Assembly (NCBI GenBank): GCA_009617715.1
Contig: VTFK01000454.1
Span: forward strand, 124,001 to 188,000
DNA length: 64,000 nt
Source: Plectrocnemia conspersa
Lineage: Eukaryota > Arthropoda > Insecta > Trichoptera > Polycentropodidae
Direction: 5' to 3'
The notes under the pieces were generated by a model. The model saw nothing but the letters and a program-made list of their open reading frames with translations. It did no database searches and was not told where the DNA came from. A program made the position numbers and the translations under genes. Shown here in pieces: positions 27,810 to 38,666 of this stretch (its first letter is position 1; every line of letters begins with the position of its first letter).

Positions 27810-30800
27810 TCTCATTATTATTTAAGTGTTCAAAGCCCTTTTCTTCCCAATGATATTGACAAATTAATAATTTGAAAAAATTAATTATTTCTGGATGTAA
27901 CAACGATATCTTAGGCAATTTCTAATAAAAAAATATTTTTAAATACATTTTTCTTGACCGCGTAAATCGGGAGATGGGTGAATTTGTACGCAACGGCCGT
28001 TCTATTTATTCTCTAATCTGTAACTCCCAGTTAGTTTTATAAATGTAAAATTCCGGATTTTTTTGTTTAATAACTTTACACTAGGATCGGCGAGTGATCT
28101 AATGATAATTCGAAACATATAGATTTAAATACTATATTTTTTTAACGTCTATGTCTTTGATAATAGAAAAATCAATCAAGTCAGGTAACATTTTCTGGTC
28201 AAGAATTTTTTTAATTTTGTACAACATTTGCACATAAACACGATTTTAAATTTGAGCATTTAATGTCATAAAAAAGCTTTTAAAACGACTGTAAAATAAA
28301 CGAAAAAATATATAACAATTATCTAAGACTACCTAACAATTTGGTAATAAAAGCTTAAGATTCGCACAATATTTTCACAACGGTAACCCGTTAATGTCTA
28401 GAACTCTTTTGCTTATATATATATATGATGAAAAAATATACGCAGAGAAATTAAAAACAAGCCTTGAAATGGTCTGAGAATAAAAACTGCATATAGACAC
28501 GCCCTTCAAAAGTCTAGCATTAAATAGCTTTTAAAAGCATTGAAAATGATGATAAAATAAAATAAATATATATAAAAATGAATGGAGATAACTTAGCAAA
28601 TTGGAAATAAAAAGTACAAGATTCGCACAATATATGCATAACAGTAATATTTTTATATTTGCACAACGGTAATATTCGAAAAAAGTTTACAGACAAGACA
28701 TGTTTTTTTTTGCTGAAAATTGAGCAATTTTTATTATTAAAATTTATTTCTTACTTAATATGAGTAAAATTTGTTTACTTTAAAGCTAGGTCAATAAATT
28801 CACAAATATAATAAAATAAATACATTTTAGTAGCCACTAAATTGTACAGTTAGAATATATTTTAAGTAAGTTACGCGTGAGATACTAAACATTTTTATTT
28901 CTACATTATTTATACATTTTCATTTATTTATTTATTTTATGTAGAATCTGATTTATATTAAAATAATAAATTAAGTATTTAGAAGCAAAAATATATTAAC
29001 TATATACAATATATTCAGATGGCATACTTAATAAGCTGTTCGTGAACATGTAAGGTGTTTCATATAACATTTTTATCATTTATCTATGACCTTAAGAAAA
29101 CCTAAGGAATATATAGTTCATCATAATTCATAATAATATTCACATTTATTCAATTAAAAACCGCTGACTTTTATAATTAAATCGAGGATTGTAGATACAC
29201 TCATATTATCTTGACAGGTCATCACGTGGCTTTAAGTGCATTTTCTTACGCCCCCATTTATACCGCACTCCTTGAATTTTGTTGGGGTTTTAATCTGAAG
29301 CTCTATGGTACTCTTGCAGGTTTTGTATCGCAGTTGGAGCACCAGGTTGCCGTGAGAGCTTCAAAAGTGCTAATGGCGACTATGAAATATGGCGACAGCT
29401 CGCGCGAGTTTTCACGTGGAAATATGTAGACGTGTGTGGAATGGCGTCCTTTTTGATATATTGTCTGATGTTTCAATCGAGCCTTTTCCCTAGTGCGCTT
29501 GTTTGCTGGCAGAACGGAGATTTATGTGTCACTTTGCTGACGACAATTCGTTCAATGTATTGAATAGATTTGGGCAATTGTACGACGACGTGAGTGATAT
29601 ACAGCTTAAGTATGGTTAAAGTATAGGAAACAAAAATGAAGTATCTCTGAGTAACTAATGAAATAAATACTTGAAATCTTCTTTACTTTACAAATAAACA
29701 ATTATGCATAAATTTGTAAAAATATATTAATGGATCTTGAAAAAATTCTAAGCCGTTGTGCTATACATATTTGTCTCTTTTAATCTAAGAGTTACCCGAA
29801 CACTGATTTAAACCTAACTAAACTACACTCTAAACTACAAAAAAGATTGAACAAATTTTATTTATTTTAATTACCTATTTTACGATATATTATATTTTGA
29901 CGGTACTCTAAAAAAGTACGTAGGTAATTTAGGGTGAAAAACTATTAATTTTATGTTTCGTTCTATTGAATATAGCCTCAAATATATTCTCGTCCCAAAA
30001 GATTCATCGAAGCTGTATTACATTTTTAATAAGTGTATTGCTTTTTATATCTTTCTAACACGATAAAAAATTACTTTAGATTGATTTTAATTGATATAAT
30101 TAAAACTTTGTCGCGTTAGCAAAAGTGAGTTTTCTACTTATACTGAACACCGAATTTATCCACGCCTAAAAGTTTCCGAATATATTAACACGAAAATGTC
30201 AAAATAATAGTATAAGCAATTCTAGCGAGTCGACATTATCGTAATATACCTAATATATTTAGTTAATTAAAATATTATAATATATACGTTCATGACCCTT
30301 TTCATATTAAAAAAATCTACAAATCTATCGACAGATTCTATATTGTATAATACCCTTTTTCCAATTCGTTTCACACGACGGACACAATAAAATGATGTGA
30401 GGCCTACTGCGAAAAAATACCGTTGTTTTCGATTTTCATCCGGATTATTGGAGCGAGGTGAAGGTTGGAAAGATGGTGTGATTTAATAAAAAAAGTGTAT
30501 TGAATATATCGCACCATTTAATGTTTATTGCCGAGTATTATTGGGTGCTAAATAATGATAAGCTCAACCAACAATGTGTTTTTTTGCTATGATAGTCAAA
30601 TATTTATTCTTTATTAAATTAATAAATAGAATAAGGGTGATAAAAATTTAGATTCTACGCAAATGAAAGAGTAGGATAATCAAACTGTGAAGAAGCAAAA
30701 TGATTTTTATTTATTGAATTAAAATGAACACAGTATCAATGAAAAATATTCTGACAACACATTCTTTCCTATATATAGGATGGCACTTCAAGGAAAAAAT

Positions 30801-30903
30801 CAGACAAAATGAGCAATTTGACGAATCATCTGATATGGATCCAAAAAAGTATTTAAAAAATACTTCCTACGGTGGAATTTTTTCTAAGATGTAATATGGT
30901 TCG
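27810..30903. other. Segment between the two 0.9-kb repeats
   Basis: AT-rich; I see no gag, protease, integrase, transposase or reverse transcriptase motif. It has a tandem duplication (28,225-28,680) and a higher-GC island at 29,205-29,610 (open for 72 codons on the plus strand at 29,211-29,429, after a TTGACAG acceptor-like site) of unknown nature. Confidence 0.5.
28225..28680. repeat. Diverged tandem duplication, unit about 260 bp
   Basis: The word series AAAGCTTTTAAAA, GTAAAATAAACG, TTGGTAATAAAAGCTTAAG and ATTCGCACAATAT (28,275-28,375) returns as TAGCTTTTAAAAG, ATAAAATAAA, TTGGAAATAAAAAGTACAAG and ATTCGCACAATAT (28,527-28,635). Confidence 0.65.
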
Positions 30904-31851
30904 ACTTCGTAACGAAGCTAAAGCTAACGATCGTAAGCTACCGTTCTTTTAACATCGAAGGTGTCAGCCTGAAGGATTAGTGTCAATTTGACATTACCTT
31001 CACTGGTGCCGAGCTTAGTGTTTTTTATTCGTATACTCGTGCAGTAAATTACAAAATCACGATAATTACAAAAATGAACTTGATAAAGATTGATACTAAA
31101 CGGTCCACCACAATAGCCTTTGTAATGTCCAGAAGTAAAATAAAATGATTTTTAAGACAATTGCGCAATCATATCGCCATCATCGTGCGACAGAAAAAAG
31201 CACCGTTAATAATCAGCTCTTTGCATTATTTAATCTTCAAAATGTCCATCTAGTAAATTTTATTTTGAAGGGGTGGGCGTATTTCATTGCTCGAATATGG
31301 TTGTGATTTGCTGGAGACCTCCCCAACCTACTATAGTAAAGGCTGGCTTCTAAAGGACAATAAGACAGACATCTATAGACTATGGAGAGAGACATACAGA
31401 GACATTGACAGACCGCAGAGCAGCACACGAAAGACATTTACACGATTGATCACGACCACACACTCCAGGCGGCAGGAAGACCTTCTGATGACACTTCAAG
31501 ACGAGCAACGAGAGACTTCAGAGAGCTATTTCGAAAAAATCATCCCTCCGCCAGCTTCTCCACCAGCGCTCGGAGAAAGCACACTTCTACAATACATTGT
31601 TTTAATGTATGTATAATAATATGAAATAAATTGTATAATACCAGCTTACGGCGTCTATTTTTAATTGCAAAGTCACAACCCTTAGGGCTTAAAAGTCTAA
31701 AGGCTGAACTGTATTTTCGTATACTGTAGTTTATTTTCAAGTCGGAAGGCAAGTCAAAAGTAAAGTGATTTTCATTTGGAGGCGTTCCTGCTTATATATA
31801 ATCAGAAAAATTAAATGAGAAAGACAATTTTCTTTTTCGCCATTTCCATGA
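30904..31851 (+). repeat. 0.9-kb direct repeat, right copy
   Basis: Matches 26,904-27,809 block by block: A (30,904-31,241), B, the third LTR-like copy (31,242-31,665, with AATAAATTGT and GGCGTCTATTTTTAATTGCA), and C (31,666-31,851). Copies 2 and 3 share more words with each other than with copy 1. Either two insertions of one element or the two ends of one roughly 5-kb element. Confidence 0.85.
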
Positions 31852-32714
31852 CCATGTGGTATCAAAATAAAAATGATTAAAATGTTTCTAAGTTTGTTTT
31901 CGTAAAAGATACAACAGACGCTGGATTTTTATTTATTTAAAATACATCTTCCGTTGTATTATAACAAACATTAGCTCAAAACGTTACTATTAACACCTAC
32001 ACAGTAGTGGGACACTATAAAGAAATCAAAGTCATACCTTATATAAATCAGTTGCATGGAAACTAAATGTTTTAAATAAGATCGTTGAACGAGAGGCCGC
32101 CAGTGTTTGCCTTTTATTGTAGTCAATCAAAGAATCTTGTTTCTCACGCCATCCTCACGCCTGTGTTGCTAAAGTGCCGCCTAGTTTTGGCCCAAATAAA
32201 TCGGCCCCCAAATATAATAAATTTATGTCACTATAAATAGTTAAACTTGATTACATTTTTATTTACCCATCAATATATTTATTTGTGATCTCCAAGACAA
32301 CACCAGCATTCATATGTCTTTTTTAGGTATTAGACAATTAAATACCACTGGTCTATTGGACTGGTAAATCTTACCTGGTTTATTGAACCCTCTTCGATTT
32401 ATATTTAATTTAATTTCGAGACCCTCCTGTTTTATAGAGTTGTTGGAATGCGGTAAAGCAGAGGTAAAGCAGAGCAAACTTTTCAAATAATATAAGGGCT
32501 AAGGTAAGAAAAATGTATATTACTATATTTTATTTAAATAAATCAAATACATACGTACATACATTTTATAAAAATATACAATTAAGTCTAAGATAAGTAT
32601 GTACATAAATAAATATAACAATAACGTCAAATAAATGTTTAAAAAAAAAAAATACGCATATTATTATTTATATAAATATAATAGTAAAAAAAAATATTTT
32701 TAACAAAAACTTTT
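31852..32714. other. Noncoding, AT-rich
   Basis: Nothing recognised apart from mildly higher GC at 32,090-32,210. Confidence 0.45.
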
Positions 32715-33545
32715 ATGTGGCAACTATATTGTCAAGGCTTGCACTAATTATTAAAATATCATTTAAATGAGTGAAATTTCATTTTTATGAGCAAAATTAT
32801 ACTTCAAACAATATTTTGTAACCAGTTTTTGATAGGAGCGAATAAATATTTTTATGTAAGAATTTGAATGTATCGTTTGCTTGTAGATCTATTAATTCTA
32901 ACTGTATATTAACATCAATTTTTTTAACAGATTTGTCTAATGGATTGTAAATTTTGAAAATAGCAAACAATTTTTTTTTTAATAGTCCATAAATTATTTT
33001 TGTGAAATTGCAATTTTATTAACAAAACGCTTAGAAAAAAAATTATTCGTAAAAGACTTATTTTTCCATAAAGTTATACATCATGACATGGGTTATATTT
33101 ATTTATTTAATTTTTGACTTCATATCAAAAGTTCATATGCAAGTTTTCCTTTTCATTATAATTTTTAATTTAAGAAATTTAAATGTTTAGTTATATTAGT
33201 TGAAAATGCAAGATCTTAACACCGATTAGCTTAAGAAAGTTCTGGTACGTGTTTTATTCTTTCGATCATAAATATTTAAATTTTATCTCGAAGCTGAAAA
33301 AAACGTTTCAGCACTTTCCTGCGGCTAAGCCAGCGTACTTTACTGTGATAAAATAAATCACCATATTCGGCATTAATTGATTCAAGAAAGCCTTTTAACT
33401 GGTGATGAGATAATCCTTTTTTTAATGTAATTTACTGTGGTTGTTACAGTGGACATTACAGAATTTAATTTATTAATTTTACTAGACAATGACCGTTGCT
33501 GTATGATACAATGTAATTGTAAAGGTTTCTGTTTATTTTTAATTT
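32715..33545 (-). pseudogene. hAT transposase relic, GTF2IRD2-like
   Basis: Read on the minus strand from 33,535 downward: LHCIIQQRSLSSKINKLNSV, then MSTVTTTVNYIK, then a short frame change, then FLESINAEYGDLFYHSKVRW with LSRRKVLKRFFQLR, then DLAFSTNITKHLNFLN, then (32,960-32,830) NPLDKSVKKIDVNIQLELID followed by LQAND, and last THLNDILIISASLDNI ending near 32,716. This order and wording follow the transposase domain found in GTF2IRD2 and related Charlie-type hAT proteins (VRWLSRGKVLQRF; ELIELQ-x-ND). Multiple stops and frameshifts; no terminal repeats located. Confidence 0.85.
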
Positions 33546-34025
33546 AAAATATCCTGTTAATACGTCTTATCAATCTAGTATTTCAGCCAATCGTATTTTT
33601 GACGCCGTCAAATAAGTGACTTCCAAAATTATAATTAGTTCCACAAATAATTATATAAGCAATTAAGAAATATCACGATGTCTTCACTTTCATCGATTAT
33701 TAGTAAAAAATTGTAAATTTAGATGCCATTTCTTTTACCTTAAAAGAACATCTACTCTGTGTTTGATCTGTCTTCGATCATATATTATATAAACTTACAT
33801 TGCAAAAATGTTCTACTCTTTCTTCAGCAATTGCAAGATGACGATTTTAATCAAAATCAGTAAAAGTTCGACCTTCCTCGTCAATAATTTGGTCAAGGCA
33901 GTAACTGTTTCTATGAACATTAAATTTTCTTAAAGCTCAGAAGCGTTGCTTTCAGCATCTGCAAAATTATTTAAAATTGTATTGTTTAAATAAATTTTTA
34001 TTCATTGCAGGTGTATGCTTCTCAA

Positions 34026-34830
34026 GCAGCAACATGGTTTCCGTCAATCTCGATCCACTGTCACTAATTTTATGGTTTTTTCTAACTTTGTTTCAAGATC
34101 ATTGGACTATAGTGTACAAGTAGACGTTATATACATACACAGATTTTGAAAAGCGTTCGGTAAGTTAATCATGCTTTACTTGTAAAAAAATTAGCTAATT
34201 TCAGGTTTACTGAAGGTTTTATATTCTCAAATTACTTGACCGTAGTTCGTCAAGTATAAAAAATATTTTTCAGAACGATATAAGACCTCTACTGGAGTAC
34301 CTCAAGGATCCAATTTAGGTACATTGCTGTTTTTATTGTTTATTAATGCAATAGAAACAGCAATGCATCATTAAAAAAATTTATTATAAGCAGACAACTT
34401 GAAAATTTTCAATAAAGTGTAGTCGATTTCGGATTTTCTCGACCTGTAGGAGGATCTTAATTCTTTATGAAAGTAGACTTGCTATAACCAATTGCCTTTC
34501 AGTGTAAAAAAATGTTACAGAATTTTATTTTCAAGATTATCGATGCCGGCAAAATATTCCTACCATCTCGGCAGATATATTCTTTTACTAAGGTTTTGGT
34601 GTGACTTTCGAAGTACGTTGGAAATTTAGCTTACACTTGAAATCATTAAAAATGCTCGGTTTTATCTTAAGAAATGCGCGCTACTTCAGGAATACTTTAG
34701 TATTGTGCACTCTTTATGATGCTCTAGTGCGCAGCATACTAGAAACTAACTTTTTTTGTTTCGATTCCAGGCGTAATGAGTCAATGTAATGAATTGAAGC
34801 TGGAAAAAGTATATTTATACTTGAAGGATA
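34026..34830 (+). pseudogene. jockey-type LINE reverse transcriptase relic
   Basis: In shifting frames: QHGFRQSRSTVTN (34,030), a VDVIYTDFEKAF segment with the block-A Asp (34,115), STGVPQGSNLGTLLFLLFIN (34,288-34,348), an active-site box reduced to ADN (34,393), then from 34,601 LKMLGFILRNARYF and LYDALVRSILE. These are the RT blocks and downstream region of jockey-group LINEs. The usual Tyr-x-Asp-Asp is lost, so it is inactive. It is more decayed than the LINE at 10.7-14.1 kb and of a different family. Confidence 0.8.
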
Positions 34831-35213
34831 TGGGTATTATTCTTTCTTGTTTCCCAGTGCTTTTTGATTTTTTTTTTCGCTTGTTCATAGTCGATAGAAT
34901 TATCCTTAAATTATACCAAATTGTACAAATTGTGAAACCCCCACATACTGTGAATTAAGAATTTCATAGATGTTTATAAAGTAAACTTGAAACATGAAAA
35001 TCTTAAATTAAGAAATTAAGATTTATATCAAATAACTATTTTTAATTTATATTAATTGGTTTTAAAATTACATCTGACCCTTCTTTCTTGACTACTACCA
35101 ATACTATATCTATAGGTATAGCCATTGTTTTGCAACTCGAATCTCCCACCGGGAATTTGCCGATACACAATGTGTTTCGAATAGCAAATTTATAGCGAAC
35201 CAGATATACTTAC

Positions 35214-35372
35214 TCCTTTCAAGTGAAAAAAGTTGCTTTTGTTCCGGCGTGTACATCGCAAGCATCGAATGTACAAAAAACATCGTTAATCTCACGAGGA
35301 TGTGCCTTTCTGGTTCGGTGAGCAGAGTGCCAGAGCCCAAGGTGAATTCACGGATTCCTTTTATAGTTACTT
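35214..35372 (-). CDS. Candidate internal coding exon, unknown gene
   Basis: On the minus strand a good acceptor (CTCACTTTCAG) is followed by 159 open bases and a consensus donor (GTAAGT). The exon is symmetric (phase 1 on both sides). The reading includes REFTLGSGTLLTEPERHI, VRLTMFFVHSMLAM and YTPEQKQLFSLER. Third codon positions are richer in G and C than the surroundings. I do not recognise the protein. No partner exon was found within a few kb on either side, so it could be part of a long-intron gene or a chance frame in a small GC-richer island. Confidence 0.35.
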
Positions 35373-36840
35373 CTGAAAGTGAGACTTATTTAATATCGCT
35401 ATAGAAAGGGAATGCGCAACGTGAACGGAATAAGAATTATGGATCTTCTCAGAGATATAAGTGGTACATAAGTGCATGCATGTACATATATTCACATGCT
35501 TCTCTCATGCTAACGATGTTTTCGAAAAGGATTGGCGTGTTTGCTATTTCTATTCCATTAAGTATCTAAGAGTCCTCCAAAATAAAAGAAGGATATGTTA
35601 GAGTTATTCCTTTATTTATACTAGCCAAACAAATTTAGATGATACTTTACTAAAGTGAAAATCGAGTTCTAGGACTACCGAAAGGTTGTTTACTTTTGCG
35701 CTTATTGAATAGTTTGTACGATAATCTAAATATAATATATGTATGTATATTCTCGTTGTAGTCTTAAAGATGTTTTACAGATAGAATTAAACTCTTAGCA
35801 ATTTGCTTGACTTGACAGCTTTTAGTTGGATTGTCGAGGAAAGGTGGCTTTCTTTCTCATTTTTTAATGTCGTCTTTGTGTATTTGGCTTGCTTCGCTTG
35901 GTGCTGAGTTTAGCTGAACTCTCATTTATTTCAAGTTGAAAGTGGTAGTTCTGGTTGATGTTCCTGACCGAAGTGTTTCTGATAAAATTAATTAAATACG
36001 GCTGTGTTTTGGATTATATACCCTTAACACATTGAATACCGTATGCACAAATTCTTGCGTTTCAGAATTTTTTTTACAAAATCAAACGTTAAACTGCGTA
36101 TTTACCGTAACGTTTTCATTTGGTGCTCTAGCCAAAGATGTTACTAATATTTATCAACTAAAATAATTGAAAAAATCGATATCCGAAATTCCAGAGGTTC
36201 TAAACTCGGGTAAAAAAATTTCGTTTGAAGGCAGTGTTTGCAGATTATTTTCAATTCATATATTCGTAATATTTCAATCATTGATCATACAACTGTGAAT
36301 CGCGTACCAAGAAAATATAAAAATTTATTAAAATATTTTTTAACACTTTACGGTCAATTTACGAGGTGATTGTCGCACGGCACCCAACCGTGCAACTTTG
36401 ACATTTTGATTGATATTTGCACAATGTAACAAACAAACATATTTCTTTCAACTACTAACAAATAGAATGAAAACCGCACACTCACTCAATACAGATGCAC
36501 ACTCATAAAAAATATTATTATTTATACATATTATATATTTAACACTAATGAATTACTAAATTTGATATTTATGTTTGTGTAGTATGAACTCATGTTTTTT
36601 TTAATGCAGAGTTTTCCAAACTATACTTAATAGTAAAGCTAACCATTTTTTTATTTCCGGAACTAAAATATCGCCCCGTTTTCATAAGTGAACCAAAGTT
36701 ATTTTACTCATGATATTGGTTTGTCTCTTCTGATATTGTCTGGAACAAATCTTCACCAATGAATTGGCACACCTTCAAAGCTTCCTAGTGCAGTGTAAGC
36801 CACAGCTTCCAATTTTTAAACACACACATTCGCGCATACT
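35373..36840. other. Noncoding
   Basis: No gene recognised. A small hairpin GCACGG/CCGTGC lies at 36,375-36,393. Confidence 0.4.
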
Positions 36841-36865
36841 GCAGCCGAGTCACAAAAATAAAGGG

Positions 36866-37030
36866 CAACGTAACAAATGAGCGCGGACAAATAAGCGTGC
36901 GTCAAAAGAGCGCTGCTTTATGAGCATTGCGTCATAAAAGCGTTTACCAAAGTAGCGCTGTAACAAAATAGCGTACGTGTAATGCGCAGACAGTCATAAG
37001 AGCGCTTGTTTAAAAAGAACGCGTCATAAG
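36866..37030. repeat. Degenerate minisatellite (AAAAGAGCGC-type units)
   Basis: About nine loose units of 14-17 bases, each an A-rich half plus a GCGC-like half: GTAACAAATGAGCGC, GACAAATAAGCGTGC, GTCAAAAGAGCGCTGC, TTTATGAGCATTGC, GTCATAAAAGCG, ACCAAAGTAGCGCT, GTAACAAAATAGCG, GTCATAAGAGCGC, GTCATAAGTGCTC. Spacing is irregular, but the motif order is clear. Confidence 0.8.
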
Positions 37031-38012
37031 TGCTCAATAATAGTTGGAGAAAATCAAGCAATGAATATTTTAGGAATTAGGTATACAAAATATAAGTAAA
37101 TTGTGAGAAATTTACAAAGGCGGTTCAATTAGTATTTAATGTGCCAGAGCGTAATGACGATTAAAATGATAAGCCAATGCAAACATTATTATTTATTAAT
37201 TATTATGTACAAACGAAAGTATGGCATAATCATACATACGATATACATAAATTTTGTACTAATATAAAAATCGGATTTTGAATTTATCATTAAATTTGTT
37301 CTATAATGTTTCATTAAACTGACAAATAATTATCGACTCGAATTGCAATGATTGCGTACAGTTATAGGGCAAGTATATGGCCCGCTAGACTTTTTTTCAT
37401 TTATTTTAGAGAACTACACTTTTTCGTGAATGGCGAAAACAAGCGCAATATAAACGCAATATGTAATAAAAAAAATATTTTTTTACTATTTTCTACGGAA
37501 GAACGTCATTTGAATATGTCATAAATTTGGCACATATAAATTAGATTTAAATAATATTTTTTATTATAAGTAAACTTCAAAGCATCGACATTATGCTTTT
37601 AGTCGGTCAACAACAAAGGTGACCTTCGTGTCACTCTCGCATTAAAATAAATCGAATGAGAGATAGATATTCTAAAAATAAACAAACAACTTGCGTTAAA
37701 ATAATTCGAATTAAAGATAAAGATTTAAAAAATAAACAAATTGTCAACCTTTGATTAAATTTTTTTTTTGTAATCTGAGGTGCACGACATTTTGTGTTTT
37801 TAATTTGGATGCGCTAGAAATATTTAAAAAAAAAACAGTAGCTACGCGATATCTGTTGCTAACGGGCGCGTTAATTGTTTCGTTAAGTGTTTTCGTTTAT
37901 AATAATATCCCTTTCGATGTTTTTAATTATAAAGTGATAGTGTAATTTAGTGTATGTGTTAGAATTAAGCAGTGTATAGTTCAAATTAGTGTTTATAGCT
38001 ATACTTGGGCCT
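37031..38012. other. Noncoding; may contain promoter and 5' UTR
   Basis: AT-rich. From about 37,900 the TAGTG/GTGT-rich sequence leading into the ATG at 38,013 resembles an insect 5' UTR; this is a soft impression only. No TATA box or TCAGT initiator stands out. Confidence 0.35.
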
Positions 38013-38093
38013 ATGCAAGGCCGTTGCAGCGGCGCGGGGCCGGGGTCCATATCCGACGCCGACGCCCCGCGCCCCCGCTACTCGTCCGACGAG
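38013..38093 (+). CDS. Candidate first coding exon, gene unknown
   Basis: ATG followed by 27 codons, 24 of them ending in G or C, in a region otherwise strongly AT-rich. It reads MQGRCSGAGPGSISDADAPR and continues PRYSSDE up to GAG|GTAGG, an acceptable splice donor. Low-complexity Gly/Ser/Asp/Pro N-termini of this sort are common in insect transcription factors and signalling proteins, but I cannot name this one. The start context (CCTATGC) is weak. The donor GTA is at the same time the target duplication of the MITE that begins at 38,097. The next exon was not found; it would lie downstream, possibly beyond the window. Confidence 0.45.
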
Positions 38094-38666
38094 GTAGGCC
38101 GGTTTCACACGTGCCGGGTACATTTGCCCGGCACCGGGCCGGCGCCGTCTACAACCTTTCACACGTAGCCGGTCTCTGGCCGGTTTCTGGCCGGTTTCTT
38201 CCCAACCCGACCTATACCCCGTCAACTGGTGCCAGTAATTTAGGATTAACGGCTTCACATAAGTCCTTCCACACATTTCGCGTTATTTTTTTATTTTTGT
38301 ATGTATTCTACTAAGATAATTAAAAGAGATTACATTAATATAATTAAAATTTCGAGGTCTATTTCTTCCGCTATTGCCTAAACACGAGGAATATATATTA
38401 TATTTTATTACAAGATACCACAATCACTGTCAACGGCCCGGTTCATGTTTGAGTTTTACCCCCACCACACTCAATTCGGTACCCGGCGCCGGACAGTTTA
38501 GTGAGCGCGGCCGGCGACAACCCGGCAGCCAGCGCCAAGCCGGCGCCGGGTAGATTTGTCCGGCACGTCTGAAATGATAGGTACTAGCCCATACAACACC
38601 ATCCCCACTACACGGCGCCGGCCCGGTGCCGGGAAAATCCACCCGGCACGTGTGAAACCGGCCGTA
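38094..38666. mobile_element. GC-rich MITE with long inverted ends, GTA duplication
   Basis: Element 38,097-38,663 (567 bp). The ends start GGCCGGTTTCACACGTGCCG and match each other over roughly 50 bases with few changes; both include CCCGGCACCGGGCCGGCGCC. GTA stands on each side (38,094-38,096, 38,664-38,666), so the target duplication is 3 bp, as in PIF/Harbinger elements. The ends are very GC-rich and the middle (38,280-38,430) is AT-rich. No transposase. Open frames of 60-96 codons in it are artefacts of GC-rich palindromes. Confidence 0.85.

Noticed and set aside
37986..38642. Overlapping open frames of 70-96 codons on both strands in the GC-rich block
   Set aside because: They lie mostly in the MITE ends, where GC-rich palindromes lack stops; only the 27-codon frame before the element has a coding pattern.
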